NCBI RefSeq assembly: GCF_000785515.1
Contig: NZ_CP009913.1
Span: forward strand, 400,001-464,000
DNA from: Streptococcus salivarius
GTDB taxonomy: Bacteria > Bacillota > Bacilli > Lactobacillales > Streptococcaceae
Direction: 5' to 3'
DNA length: 64,000 nt
The stretch's first letter is position 1. Every line of letters begins with the position of its first letter. Of the stretch, positions 55,064-64,000 are shown in pieces. The translations under genes were made by a program, and so were the position numbers. The notes beneath the pieces were generated by a model. That model was not told the DNA's origin, did no database searches, and worked only from the letters and a program-made list of their open reading frames with translations.

Positions 55064-55741
55064 ATGGCTTTGAAAATTCTACTAGCTGAGGATGAGGAGG
55101 CTCTTTCTCGAGTTTACAAGGCAGCCCTAGAGCATCAAGGCTATGAAGTAGATCAAGCATTTAATGGGCAAGAGGCAGTAGACCTAGCTGCACAAAATGC
55201 CTATCAAGTGATGATCATGGATATTATGATGCCCATTAAAACAGGTATCGAGGCCCTGAAAGAGATTCGCTCCTCTGGAGATAGGACGCATGTCATTATG
55301 TTGACAGCTATGGCTGAAATTGATGATCGTGTGACCGGGCTTGATGCTGGGGCAGACGATTACTTGACCAAGCCAATCTCCCTTAAAGAACTTTTGGCTC
55401 GTCTGCGCTCATTAGAACGTCGTGTGAGTGAGAGCTTCACTGCCAAAATTTTGACTCTTGGTTCTGTTCGTTTGGACCAAGAAGAGCAGGAGTTGGTAGC
55501 TGGGAACGCCATTCGACTTTCAAGCAGAGAGACCAAGTTAATGGCCCACTTCATGCTCAATCCTGCCAAGAAATTAACGACTGAGCACCTTTTCAAGACT
55601 ATCTGGGAGGATGAGGAAGATGTGGACGAGTCTATTGTCTGGGTCTATATTTCCTATCTGCGTCAGAAATTGCAAGCCATCCAGGCTGACATCAGCATTC
55701 TTGGTGAAAAAGGAGGCGACTTTTGCCTTCTCGCCAATTAG
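55064..55741 (+). CDS. relR: Response regulator RelR
   Basis: 225 residues, OmpR/PhoB type: receiver domain (1-118) with acidic pocket AEDEE, phospho-Asp about 54 in MIMDIMMP and Lys in YLTKPIS, then a winged-helix DNA-binding domain (about 130-225) with RLSSRETKLMAHFML. It follows relP after one base and precedes relS by 13, so the three genes form one operon. In S. mutans this pair adjusts relP expression. Confidence 0.9.
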   Translation: MALKILLAEDEEALSRVYKAALEHQGYEVDQAFNGQEAVDLAAQNAYQVMIMDIMMPIKTGIEALKEIRSSGDRTHVIMLTAMAEIDDRVTGLDAGADDYLTKPISLKELLARLRSLERRVSESFTAKILTLGSVRLDQEEQELVAGNAIRLSSRETKLMAHFMLNPAKKLTTEHLFKTIWEDEEDVDESIVWVYISYLRQKLQAIQADISILGEKGGDFCLLAN

Positions 55742-55754
55742 AGAGGAGTAGCTC

Positions 55755-56978
55755 ATGTTTAGACGTTTACGACTTCAATTTATTACGATTGCTTCCTTGG
55801 CTATCCTCTTTATCTTGGTCTCTACTGTGGGAATCATCAATACTGTGAGGTCCTTTCAGACGGAGCAGGAAATTAGTAAGGTTCTCAACACACTTACAGA
55901 AAATAATGGTAGTTTCGGAAAAACGAAAAAAATTGAGACCAATCAAGGGCGTGAAATTCCATCAGATAGTTTTCGTTTTTTCAGCGTGACCTTGTCTGGT
56001 GATGAAGTGGTCAGTCAGGACACCAGTCATACTTCCTTGATAAATGATGAAGAGGCCGCTACTTATGCCCGAGCAGCTAGCCGAATGACGAGTACTCTTG
56101 GAACCATTAGAGAAAAAAATATTAATCTCAGTTATCAGGTTAGTAAAGTTAGCAAAAATAAGATCCTTGTGGTCTTTCTGGACACGACCTCTTATTATAA
56201 TTCTTCCCAAGCCTTGTTAAATCTTTCTATCCTTTTATCAATGTTTGGCTTTATCTTTTTTGTCATCATTGTTAGTGCCTTATCAGGAATTGTCATTCGT
56301 CCCTTCATTCGAAACTACGAAAAGCAGCGACGTTTTATTACCAATGCAGGTCATGAATTAAAGACACCATTGGCTATTATTTCTGCCAATACGGAGCTAC
56401 AAGAACTCATGACTGGAGAGAACGAATGGACCAAGTCGACGAACGACCAGGTGGCACGTTTGACTACTCTAATCAATTCTCTGGTAGCCCTATCCCGTCT
56501 GGAGGAGCAGCCGGATATTGTTCTTCAAGATGTAGATTTTTCCTATATTACTGAGGATGCAGCAGAGGACTTTAAGGGGCCTGTTGTCCGAGATGGTAAA
56601 TCTTTCGTTATGGACATCACACCGGATATTCATGTAAAGGCAGAAGAGAAGTCTCTCTTTGAACTTGTAACCCTCCTTGTGGATAATGCTAACAAGTATT
56701 GTGATCCAGAAGGGATAGTTACTGTAAGGCTCCGTCAGATTGGAAGGACACGAAAACGGGCTCGTTTAGAAGTATCGAACACCTATAAAGATGGTAAGGA
56801 TGTTGACTATAGTAAATTTTTTGAACGTTTTTATCGTATTGAAGAATCCCATAATAACAGAGAACACAAGGGGTTTGGTATTGGCCTCTCCATGGCTCAA
56901 AGCATGGTCAAATTATTTAAAGGTCGAATCTTTGCCTCTTATAAAAATGACACCATCACCTTTACGGTCATCTTGTAA
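55755..56978 (+). CDS. relS: Sensor histidine kinase RelS
   Basis: 407 residues: membrane spans at about 10-30 and 155-180 flank an extracellular sensor of about 120 residues. Then the H box NAGHELKTPLAIIS with the phospho-His at about 199, N box LVDNANKYCD at about 313-322 and G box GFGIGLSMAQSMV at about 373-385. AGAGGAG precedes the ATG. Cognate kinase of RelR by position. Confidence 0.9.
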   Translation: MFRRLRLQFITIASLAILFILVSTVGIINTVRSFQTEQEISKVLNTLTENNGSFGKTKKIETNQGREIPSDSFRFFSVTLSGDEVVSQDTSHTSLINDEEAATYARAASRMTSTLGTIREKNINLSYQVSKVSKNKILVVFLDTTSYYNSSQALLNLSILLSMFGFIFFVIIVSALSGIVIRPFIRNYEKQRRFITNAGHELKTPLAIISANTELQELMTGENEWTKSTNDQVARLTTLINSLVALSRLEEQPDIVLQDVDFSYITEDAAEDFKGPVVRDGKSFVMDITPDIHVKAEEKSLFELVTLLVDNANKYCDPEGIVTVRLRQIGRTRKRARLEVSNTYKDGKDVDYSKFFERFYRIEESHNNREHKGFGIGLSMAQSMVKLFKGRIFASYKNDTITFTVIL

Positions 56979-56995
56979 GGATATTTTTTAAATAT

Positions 56996-57024
56996 TTGAC
57001 TAGGTGAAAACCCTAATTTATGAT
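56996..57024 (+). promoter_or_regulatory. Promoter upstream of pyrH
   Basis: TTGACT, 17-base spacer, TATGAT. It lies about 190 bases before pyrH and leaves a long leader with a short ORF. Confidence 0.55.
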
Positions 57025-57108
57025 AAAATAGTAAGGATGAAGATTTAGTGTTTTTTTTGCAAAAAAGAAACCATTTTCCTATCCTAATCATAAAAAGGAG
57101 ATGCTCGA

Positions 57109-57174
57109 ATGAGACCCCTTAACCACCTTAAAAGGCTGGTAATGGACGACTTAGGAAAGATAAATCTCAGCTAA
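57109..57174 (+). CDS. Possible 21-residue leader peptide upstream of pyrH
   Basis: Short ORF MRPLNHLKRLVMDDLGKINL plus Ser. AAAAAGGAG lies eight bases before the ATG, as good as that of real genes here, and it sits in the pyrH leader 40 bp before pyrH. The region also folds (CCACCTT/AAGGCTGG). It may be a leader peptide or small protein, or chance; no homologue is recognised. Confidence 0.4.
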   Translation: MRPLNHLKRLVMDDLGKINLS

Positions 57175-57205
57175 GAATCAAATCATAAAACAAAATAGTT
57201 AATAG

Positions 57206-57952
<747 letters not shown>

Positions 57953-57966
57953 GAAAGAGAGAATTT

Positions 57967-58524
57967 ATGACAAACGCAATTATTGAAAAAGCAAAAGAAC
58001 GTTTCGCCCACTCACACGAGTCATTGGCCCGTGAATTTGGATCTATCCGTGCAGGCCGTGCCAATGCATCACTTCTTGACCGCATCACTGTAGAATACTA
58101 TGGTGCTCCAACACCACTTAACCAATTGGCTTCAATCACTGTTCCTGAAGCACGTGTCCTTTTGATTTCACCATTTGATAAAGGCTCAATCGCTGATATT
58201 GAACGTGCAATCAACGAATCTGATCTTGGTATTAACCCAGCTAACGATGGTTCTGTTGTGCGCTTGGTTATCCCAGCACTTACAGAAGAAACGCGTAAAG
58301 AGTTGGCTAAAGAAGTGAAAAAAGTCGGTGAAAATGCTAAAATCGCTATCCGTAACATCCGCCGTGATGCTATGGATGAAGCTAAGAAGCAAGAAAAAGA
58401 CAAAGAAATCACAGAAGATCAATTGAAATCTTTGGAAAAAGATATCCAAAAAGCAACTGATGACGCTGTTAAGAAGATTGACAGCATGACAGCAGAAAAG
58501 GAAAAAGAACTCCTTACTGTTTAA
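57967..58524 (+). CDS. frr: Ribosome recycling factor
   Basis: Splits post-termination ribosomes with EF-G. 185 residues; typical [16 protein letters not shown] at about 25-40, [16 protein letters not shown], and [13 protein letters not shown] in the helical domain. Family length. AGAGAG precedes the ATG. It is cotranscribed with pyrH and followed by a long stem-loop. Confidence 0.97.
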   Translation: MTNAIIEKAKERFAHSHESLAREFGSIRAGRANASLLDRITVEYYGAPTPLNQLASITVPEARVLLISPFDKGSIADIERAINESDLGINPANDGSVVRLVIPALTEETRKELAKEVKKVGENAKIAIRNIRRDAMDEAKKQEKDKEITEDQLKSLEKDIQKATDDAVKKIDSMTAEKEKELLTV

Positions 58525-58540
58525 TCAATAGAAAAATAAG

Positions 58541-58602
58541 GAGAGTGGGACAGAAGCAAAAGAGCATGGACTATGTTAGCTTCCTTGTCCGACTCTCTTT
58601 TT
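58541..58602 (+). terminator. Long stem-loop between frr and cvfB
   Basis: GAGAGTGGGACA...GAAGC pairs with GCTTCC...TGTCCGACTCTC (16 or more pairs, small bulges), loop of about 21 bases, then five T. The stem is longer than a usual terminator. Confidence 0.7.
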
Positions 58603-58614
58603 AGAGGAAAAAAG

Positions 58615-59472
58615 ATGAATACATTACTTGGAACAATTATTACTGCCCTAGTAACTGATGAAAATGACAAATTTTATTTTGTTCAAAAGGACGGTGTGAC
58701 CTTTGCCTTGTCTAAAGAAGAAGGGGAACACGCCATTGGTGACATGGTGACAGGTTTCGCCTATACAGATAGCAAGCAAAAATCACGTCTGACTCAAAAA
58801 GAAATCAAAGCCACTCATGATTCTTACGATTGGGGAGAGGTCACTGAAGTTCGTAAGGATTTGGGTGTCTTTGTAGATGTGGGAATTCCAGATAAGGAGA
58901 TTGTTGTCTCTCTTGATGTTTTGCCCGAACTCAAAGAGCTTTGGCCTAAGAAAGGCGACAAGCTTTATATCAAACTCGATGTTGATAAAAAAGACCGTAT
59001 TTGGGGGCTTCCTGCTGAACCTGAGGTCTTTCAACGTATGGCTGGTCCTGCTTACGATAATATGCAAAACCAAAAATGGCCAGCCATTGCCTACCGTCTC
59101 AAACTCTCAGGAACCTTTGTTTATCTACCAGAGAATAACATGCTTGGTTTCATCCATCCCTCAGAACGTTATGCTGAGCCACGCTTAGGTCAGGTCCTTG
59201 AAGCGCGTGTGATTGGGTTCAGAGAAGTTGACCGTACCCTCAATCTTTCTCTTAAACCACGTTCTTTTGAAATGCTTGAAAATGATGCTCAGATGATTTT
59301 GACTTATTTAGAGAGCAATGGTGGCTTTATGACGCTTAATGACAAGTCATCACCAGCAGATATTAAGGAAACCTTCGGTATTTCTAAGGGACAATTTAAG
59401 AAAGCCCTAGGTGGTCTGATGAAGGCTAAAAAAGTCAAACAAGACCAGTTTGGAACAGAATTAATCGGTTAG
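58615..59472 (+). CDS. cvfB: S1-domain RNA-binding protein CvfB
   Basis: 285 residues: three S1-like barrels (for example [24 protein letters not shown] from about 76, given by its start) and a C-terminal winged helix with [20 protein letters not shown]. In Staphylococcus CvfB affects virulence gene expression. The ATG at which AGAGGA is well placed was chosen; a longer frame begins inside the hairpin. A YozE-family gene follows eight bases later. Confidence 0.88.
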   Translation: MNTLLGTIITALVTDENDKFYFVQKDGVTFALSKEEGEHAIGDMVTGFAYTDSKQKSRLTQKEIKATHDSYDWGEVTEVRKDLGVFVDVGIPDKEIVVSLDVLPELKELWPKKGDKLYIKLDVDKKDRIWGLPAEPEVFQRMAGPAYDNMQNQKWPAIAYRLKLSGTFVYLPENNMLGFIHPSERYAEPRLGQVLEARVIGFREVDRTLNLSLKPRSFEMLENDAQMILTYLESNGGFMTLNDKSSPADIKETFGISKGQFKKALGGLMKAKKVKQDQFGTELIG

Positions 59473-59480
59473 GAGAAGGC

Positions 59481-59696
59481 ATGAGAAAATCCTTTTATAC
59501 TTGGCTGATGGCCCAGCGTAATCCAAAGTCCAATGAACCAGTAGCAATCTTGGCTGACTTGGCTTTTGAAGATTCAACCTTCCCGAAGCATACTGATGAC
59601 TTCGAAGAAGTTAGTCGTTACTTGGAAGATCAAGCTAGCTTTTCCTTTAATCTGGGGCAGTTTGACCAGATTTGGGAAGATTATCTGGCTCATTAA
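59481..59696 (+). CDS. YozE-family small protein
   Basis: 71 residues, of the YozE/UPF0346 family: [20 protein letters not shown] at the start, [12 protein letters not shown] in the centre. Acidic, cytosolic, helical; function unknown. AGGAGAAGG precedes the ATG, and it lies eight bases behind cvfB in a conserved pair. Confidence 0.88.
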   Translation: MRKSFYTWLMAQRNPKSNEPVAILADLAFEDSTFPKHTDDFEEVSRYLEDQASFSFNLGQFDQIWEDYLAH

Positions 59697-59874
59697 TAGC
59701 GACTAAGTCTACGATAAGCATAATGACTTTTAGCATTTTCTTTAAAAAATAATTACCATTTGAATTGGTATGAATTGTTACAATTTTTTACAAATATCTC
59801 AGCTGTTTTTCAATAAATTAGGCTTGTTACAACTAGTTAGTAATTGCTTTAAAGTGCAGTAAATCACCCCTTTT

Positions 59875-59904
59875 TTGACAAAAAGTGTGGTATTATTGTA
59901 GATG
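59875..59904 (+). promoter_or_regulatory. Candidate promoter of the sip-like gene
   Basis: TTGACA followed after 18 bases by TAGATG, a weak -10. The 239 bases before the gene also hold an inverted repeat TACCA-N7-TGGTA and several TGTTACAA-type segments, without an intact gene. Confidence 0.4.
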
Positions 59905-59935
59905 TTAAAATTGTTAAAAAAGGAATGAATTATAC

Positions 59936-61213
59936 ATGTTATCAAAATCTAAAACAACAAAGGCACTTCTTTACTCGACCGCAGCACTTTCACTTTTTGC
60001 TGCAAGTCACGTACATGCCGATGAAACTTCAAACTGGGCAGCTCGTTCAGTAGATCAAATCAAAGCAGATATTGCTGTAAGTGATAACCAACAAACTTAT
60101 ACAGTTCAATACGGTGATACTTTGGGAAGTATCGCTGAAGCAATGGGTATCGATGTGAACGTTTTGGCTAACATCAATCAAATCACAAACATTGATTTGA
60201 TTTACCCTGGAACAGTCTTGACAGCAACTTATAATGCTGATAATCAAGCTGTCTCTGTTAAAGTTGAAACTCCAGCTTCAGAAACATCAACTACACCTGT
60301 AGTTGCAGAAGCTAATTTGACAACTAACGAAGTGACTGTAAATGGTCAATCTGTAGTTGCAGCGGACTTGACAGCTCCAGTTGAAACAGTAAGCACAACA
60401 GCTACTCAAGCACCTGTTACAGAAGAGTCAACTCAAGCTGTTTCAGAAGTAACAGAAGCTATCGCATCAGCATCAGAAGCACCAGCATACGCAGAAACTG
60501 AACAACCAGTTGCTGATGCTATTGATCATGTCACTGCGTCAGCAGAGGCTACACCTGAAGCAGAAACTACTCCAGCTGCTGAAACACCAGCACAACCTGA
60601 AGTAAAAGAAGAAGCTCCAGCGGCAGAACCAGCAGCAACATCAGAAGCGTCTTCAGAAGCACCAGCGACTTCAGAAGCGCCAGCAGAAGCTCCAGCGGCA
60701 GAACCAGCAGCAACATCAGAAGCGTCTTCAGAGGCACCAGCTGCTTCAGAAGCGCCAGCAGAAGCTCCAGCGGTAGAACCAGCAGCAACATCAGAAGTGG
60801 CATCAGAAGCACCAGTAGCTTCAGAGGCACCAGCAGCACAACCTGCATCAACAAATACACTTCCAACGGATCCACACCTTCAACCACAAGCTGAAGCTTT
60901 CCGTCAAGATGTAGCGGCACAATTTGGTCTTACTGATATCGGTGGTTACCGTGAAGGTGATCCACAAGACCATGGTAAAGGACTTGCTGTTGACGTTATG
61001 GTACCAGTTGGTTCAGCAGTTGGTGATCAAGTTGCCCAATATGCAGTAGACAATATCTCAAATGCAGGTATTTCGTACATCATCTACAAACAACAATTCT
61101 ACGCACCAGTAAACAACATCTACGGACCAGCTAACACATGGAACCAAATGCCAGACCGTGGTAGCGTTACTGAAAACCACTATGACCACGTTCACGTGTC
61201 ATTTAATGAATAA
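59936..61213 (+). CDS. sip: Sip-like secreted LysM protein
   Basis: 425 residues: signal peptide 1-28 (cleavage after VHA), LysM peptidoglycan-binding domain (about 54-98, TYTVQYGDTLGSIAEAMGI), an Ala/Pro/Ser/Glu-rich region (about 110-300) with three 25-residue repeats, and a conserved C-terminal domain (about 305-425, GDPQDHGKGLAVDVM, NIYGPANTWNQMPDRG and HYDHVHVSFN). Domain order and C terminus match the surface immunogenic protein Sip of S. agalactiae. The His/Asp pattern of the C-terminal domain (DHGKGLAVD, HYDHVH) looks like a metallopeptidase of the VanY-like fold, but activity is unproven. Confidence 0.87.
   Translation: MLSKSKTTKALLYSTAALSLFAASHVHADETSNWAARSVDQIKADIAVSDNQQTYTVQYGDTLGSIAEAMGIDVNVLANINQITNIDLIYPGTVLTATYNADNQAVSVKVETPASETSTTPVVAEANLTTNEVTVNGQSVVAADLTAPVETVSTTATQAPVTEESTQAVSEVTEAIASASEAPAYAETEQPVADAIDHVTASAEATPEAETTPAAETPAQPEVKEEAPAAEPAATSEASSEAPATSEAPAEAPAAEPAATSEASSEAPAASEAPAEAPAVEPAATSEVASEAPVASEAPAAQPASTNTLPTDPHLQPQAEAFRQDVAAQFGLTDIGGYREGDPQDHGKGLAVDVMVPVGSAVGDQVAQYAVDNISNAGISYIIYKQQFYAPVNNIYGPANTWNQMPDRGSVTENHYDHVHVSFNE
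60611..60835 (+). repeat. Three tandem 75-bp repeats in the sip-like gene
   Basis: Units begin at 60611, 60686 and 60761, each with GAAGCTCCAGCGG and encoding EAPAxEPAATSE. Units 1 and 2 are almost identical; unit 3 has diverged. The in-frame length allows copy-number change. Confidence 0.9.
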
Positions 61214-61230
61214 GTCAGAATAATAAAAAG

Positions 61231-61252
61231 TCACGCCTGGCGTGATTTTTTT
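61231..61252 (+). terminator. Terminator of the sip-like gene
   Basis: 7-bp perfect stem TCACGCC/GGCGTGA around one base (effective loop of three) and seven T. The phoH -10 TATAAT (61255-61260) lies directly after it. Confidence 0.85.
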
Positions 61253-61292
61253 GATATAATGGAGAAAAAGACGAAAGAAAGAGGAACTCTAT

Positions 61293-62366
61293 TTGCAAGA
61301 GTATTCTGTTGAAATTACCCTAAATCACCCAGATGATGTCTTGTCACTTTTTGGGACCAATGAGCGCCATCTAAAACTTATCGAGGAAAACCTAAATGTT
61401 ATTATTCATGCTCGAACAGAGCGTGTGCAGATCCTTGGAGATGACGAGGAAAGTATTGAATTGGCTCGTTTGACCATTCAAGCCCTCCTTGTTTTAGTGG
61501 AGCGTGGAATGCTAGTCAACACTTCAGATGTTGTTGCGGCCTTAACCATGGCTCAAGATGGTTCGATTGACAAGTTTGTTGCTTTATATGAAGAAGAGAT
61601 TATCAAGGACAACAGTGGTAAGCCTATCCGAGTGAAGACTTTAGGACAAAAGGTCTATGTTGATAGCATTAAAAGTCATGATGTGGTCTTTGGAATTGGT
61701 CCAGCTGGTACAGGGAAGACCTTTTTAGCGGTTACCCTTGCGGTTACAGCCCTTAAACGTGGTCAAGTTAAACGTATTGTTCTGACACGTCCGGCGGTTG
61801 AGGCGGGTGAGAGCCTTGGTTTCTTGCCTGGTGATCTCAAGGAAAAGGTGGATCCTTACCTTCGCCCTGTTTATGATGCCTTATATCAAATTCTTGGTAA
61901 GGAGCAAACGACCCGCCTCATGGAACGTGAAATTATTGAGATTGCCCCCCTCGCTTATATGCGTGGTCGTACCCTAGAGGATGCCTTTGTTATCCTTGAT
62001 GAGGCACAAAATACAACCATCATGCAAATGAAGATGTTCTTGACCCGTCTTGGTTTTAATTCTAAGATGATTGTCAATGGGGACATGAGTCAGATTGACT
62101 TGCCACGTCGTGTTAAATCAGGCCTTGTCGATGCTATGGAGAAATTGAAGGGAATTAAGGCTATTGATTTTGTTCACTTCTCTGCTAGCGATGTCGTACG
62201 TCACCCAGTTGTAGCTGATATCATTAATGCTTATGAAAAAGATGCACCTAAGGTTGACTTTGAGGAAAAACCAGAGGAAGCAAACAAGGTTGAAGAAGAA
62301 GCAGCGTCAGGATTGACTGAATACCCAGTTATTGGTGCTGAGGATCTTAAAAAAATAAATAGCTGA
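61293..62366 (+). CDS. PhoH-like ATPase
   Basis: 357 residues. Cytosolic P-loop ATPase with GIGPAGTGKTFLA at about 132-144 and Walker B FVILDEAQN at about 232-240, of the family next to ybeY in many bacteria, linked to rRNA or RNA metabolism. N-terminal small domain about 1-105. The start is TTG, with AGAGGA eight bases upstream; no ATG fits the family N terminus better. Extended -10 TGATATAAT lies 33 bases upstream. Confidence 0.88.
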   Translation: MQEYSVEITLNHPDDVLSLFGTNERHLKLIEENLNVIIHARTERVQILGDDEESIELARLTIQALLVLVERGMLVNTSDVVAALTMAQDGSIDKFVALYEEEIIKDNSGKPIRVKTLGQKVYVDSIKSHDVVFGIGPAGTGKTFLAVTLAVTALKRGQVKRIVLTRPAVEAGESLGFLPGDLKEKVDPYLRPVYDALYQILGKEQTTRLMEREIIEIAPLAYMRGRTLEDAFVILDEAQNTTIMQMKMFLTRLGFNSKMIVNGDMSQIDLPRRVKSGLVDAMEKLKGIKAIDFVHFSASDVVRHPVVADIINAYEKDAPKVDFEEKPEEANKVEEEAASGLTEYPVIGAEDLKKINS

Positions 62367-62403
62367 AAAGAGGTTTGAGAGTCTGTGTTCTCAACCTCTT
62401 TTC
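62366..62403 (+). terminator. Terminator of the phoH-like gene
   Basis: 14-bp stem AAAAGAGGTT-GAGA/TCTCAACCTCTTTT with one bulged T and a short T tail. Confidence 0.85.
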
Positions 62404-62482
62404 CTTTGCAGTCATGTCATCAGCTTTTCCCCTATTTCTGGTAAAATAGAATTGAATCACAGGCCAGTAAGGGGGGAGAGCC

Positions 62483-63181
62483 ATGACTAAAGCAAAAAAA
62501 TGGAAGATTGCTATCATTGTATTGCTTGGACTTGTTGCGACAGTCTTGATAGCCATAGGAGAGGGAAGATTTTGGAAGTATCAAGAGAACTATATTCCAG
62601 ACGGCACTTATCAGATGCTAAAATACGAGGCTAAATCGGCATATTCCAATGAATTGATAAATTGGACTGAGCGAGGAGAGAATAATGATAGCTTATATGA
62701 GGATTTTATAGTTGTTGAGAATATGAAATCTCAATTTTATTATGTTTTTGTGGGGGATGGGGAACCTTTTGTCTCACCATTTGAGCATGATGAAAAGCTC
62801 CCACAGACTTTTGACCCACGTACAGGGACTTTGAAACAGGATCTAACAGTCTCTGAATATGAAGCTCTAGTGATTTCTCATATAGATAAGATTTCTAAAA
62901 AGGGAGAGGAGTATTCAAGAGTAAAAGAAGTATCTGTCCAAAGGTGTGTAGACGATTATAAAAAAATGTTGAAGCAAAAAAGAACTTATGAAAAGCGCCC
63001 TAATGGTCTCGTTCTGACTGTTTATGCTAATGATGGACATATTGAGTCGCGTAGAACTTTTAAACGATTGAGCTCAGAGGAAGCCAAAGGGGTCAAAAGT
63101 GGTTATGATAGGGATTATGAGTATGCCTTGAAGTATTATAATTATTCAAGGCATGATGGGGATTATCTCATCTGGCGTTGA
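62483..63181 (+). CDS. Membrane-anchored extracellular protein of unknown function
   Basis: 232 residues: short cytosolic basic N terminus, one membrane span (about 8-26, IAIIVLLGLVATVLIAI), then an extracellular part starting FWKYQENYIPDGTYQM. Pattern shared with the next gene: W-K/R-YQ, I-x-DGTY, and VVENMKSQFYYVFVGD against VVKNNQSRTYNLVES. The two are tandem paralogues. No enzyme motif was recognised. GGGGGGAGAG precedes the ATG. Confidence 0.7.
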   Translation: MTKAKKWKIAIIVLLGLVATVLIAIGEGRFWKYQENYIPDGTYQMLKYEAKSAYSNELINWTERGENNDSLYEDFIVVENMKSQFYYVFVGDGEPFVSPFEHDEKLPQTFDPRTGTLKQDLTVSEYEALVISHIDKISKKGEEYSRVKEVSVQRCVDDYKKMLKQKRTYEKRPNGLVLTVYANDGHIESRRTFKRLSSEEAKGVKSGYDRDYEYALKYYNYSRHDGDYLIWR

Positions 63182-63333
63182 ACCACTTACCGACCAAGCA
63201 GCTCTTTTCTATCGAGAATCATAACCTAATGATTTATTAAAAAACCTTACAGTCTTTATGATAATTGTCAAATACTATTTCACCATTTATTTTGGTACAA
63301 TAGAACAGTAGACCAATAAAAAAGGAGATTATT

Positions 63334-64000
63334 ATGAACCAGCAAGAGTGGATTGAGTACTTTGAATTAGTCAACGGTCGCAAACCAACTCCCGCAGAGT
63401 TAGCTCAAGCTCAAGCAGCAGGCGAGTTTATCCTTGAACGACCTAACCCTAACGTCTTTGGCTCAAATAGACAGGCGACGGAGCAAAGACCGATTAAGCC
63501 AGCTGAACCTGTGATAACGATGACACAGCAGCCTCAGTTTGCCCAAACAACAGCAACCTTCCAACAAGTCGTACCTGCTAAAAAAGGTATGTCTAAGAAA
63601 ACTAAGATTATTTTGGCATCAGTCTTTGGTTCCTTGGCAGCAATTTTACTTATTGTTGGGGGCTACTCACTATGGCGCTACCAATCAGGTAAGATTGCGG
63701 ATGGAACATATGAGGTAGTTTCTTTCTCTCGTTATGATGAAGACAAAGATAAAATGGTTGACGGCATAGATGAATACAAGAAGGAGGATTTGGAGTTTCA
63801 GTCTTTTGTAGTTGTAAAGAATAATCAATCTAGAACCTACAATTTAGTAGAGAGTGACAATAAATCATATGTTAGTTTGATGGACTATGAGATAGATGTT
63901 CCTCAGGTATTTGATCCGTGGAATAGAACAGAGAGTCAAGTTTTAGATGCGGATCAAGTCGAAGATGTCACAAAAGACTTCATGAAAAAGATGAGAAAAG
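63334..64000 (+). CDS. Membrane-anchored paralogue, 3' end outside the window
   Basis: 222 codons are visible and the frame runs past the edge. Order: an N-terminal domain (1-31, QEWIEYFELVNGRKPTPAEL) of a kind seen in streptococcal membrane proteins, a Pro/Gln-rich linker (about 45-85), a membrane span (about 94-114), then an extracellular part beginning LWRYQSGKIADGTYEVV that resembles the protein encoded just upstream. AAAGGAG is well placed before the ATG. Function unknown. Confidence 0.7.
   Translation, partial: MNQQEWIEYFELVNGRKPTPAELAQAQAAGEFILERPNPNVFGSNRQATEQRPIKPAEPVITMTQQPQFAQTTATFQQVVPAKKGMSKKTKIILASVFGSLAAILLIVGGYSLWRYQSGKIADGTYEVVSFSRYDEDKDKMVDGIDEYKKEDLEFQSFVVVKNNQSRTYNLVESDNKSYVSLMDYEIDVPQVFDPWNRTESQVLDADQVEDVTKDFMKKMRK

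Noticed and set aside
59775..59830. Possible WalR (VicR) box upstream of the sip-like gene
   Set aside because: On the minus strand TGTAAA and TGTAAC occur, but their start-to-start distance is 10 bases instead of the 11 of the known consensus.
60567..60920. 117-codon Leu-rich minus-strand frame in the sip-like gene
   Set aside because: It is the antisense of the Ala/Pro/Ser repeat region; no start signals, and the sense frame has a signal peptide and known domains.

Overview
The window looks like chromosomal DNA of a streptococcus, most likely the salivarius group (S. salivarius, S. vestibularis or S. thermophilus). The reasons are the low GC content, the complete streptococcal type II fatty-acid cluster with FabT, FabM and FabK, a GtfA/GtfB glycosyltransferase pair, the rcrRPQ and relPRS loci, LuxS, and a Sip-like LysM surface protein. 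The species call is an inference. I saw no rRNA, tRNA, CRISPR array, prophage or insertion sequence.

Layout. 1-7.2 kb: 3' end of ppaC, a DUF1803 gene, ntdP, recX and rlmD (divergent), asnA, an aspartate kinase and a HAD phosphatase. 7.4-18.1 kb: fabM-fabT-fabH-acpP-fabK-fabD-fabG-fabF-accB-fabZ-accC-accD-accA, the whole pathway from acetyl-CoA carboxylation to elongation, with FabT-type operators before fabM, fabT and fabK. 18.1-30.2 kb: luxS, rny, fruR-fruK-fruA (perfect cre site), gor (duplicated 3' end), folC, a small membrane protein, a cysteine desulfurase and thiI. 30.3-35.3 kb: gtfA-gtfB-GNAT, L21 leader-rplU-rpmA and a second GNAT gene. 35.3-37.4 kb: an AT-rich islet with a 39-residue peptide gene, a terminator, and one large unknown gene broken at an A9 tract. 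37.4-42.7 kb: DUF1149, degV, dapB, cca and uup. 42.7-47 kb: an HdeD-like protein, nrtR and nadR (NAD metabolism) and gdhA. 47-57 kb: a polytopic membrane protein, a deformylase-like protein, rcrR-rcrP-rcrQ, a GNAT gene and relP-relR-relS. 57-64 kb: pyrH, frr, cvfB, a YozE-like gene, sip, a PhoH-like gene and two paralogous membrane-anchored proteins, the last cut by the window edge.

Control sites link distant genes. Near-identical GlnR-type boxes lie upstream of asnA and gdhA (nitrogen assimilation). CodY-like boxes fill the promoter spacers of gdhA and the aspartate kinase. FabT boxes mark the lipid cluster. A palindrome typical of an autoregulated system sits before nadR, and three repeated operators surround the rcrR promoter. 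Several genes (the DUF1803 gene, recX, rlmD) have a -10 box so close to the start codon that leaderless mRNA is likely.

The most unusual part is the 35.3-37.4 kb islet. It has a short peptide ORF with its own promoter and terminator, followed by a 584-codon gene in two frames joined at A9T5, whose C-terminal half carries an R-x4-H motif that resembles HEPN nucleases. This may be a defence or toxin-like locus, but that function is an inference.
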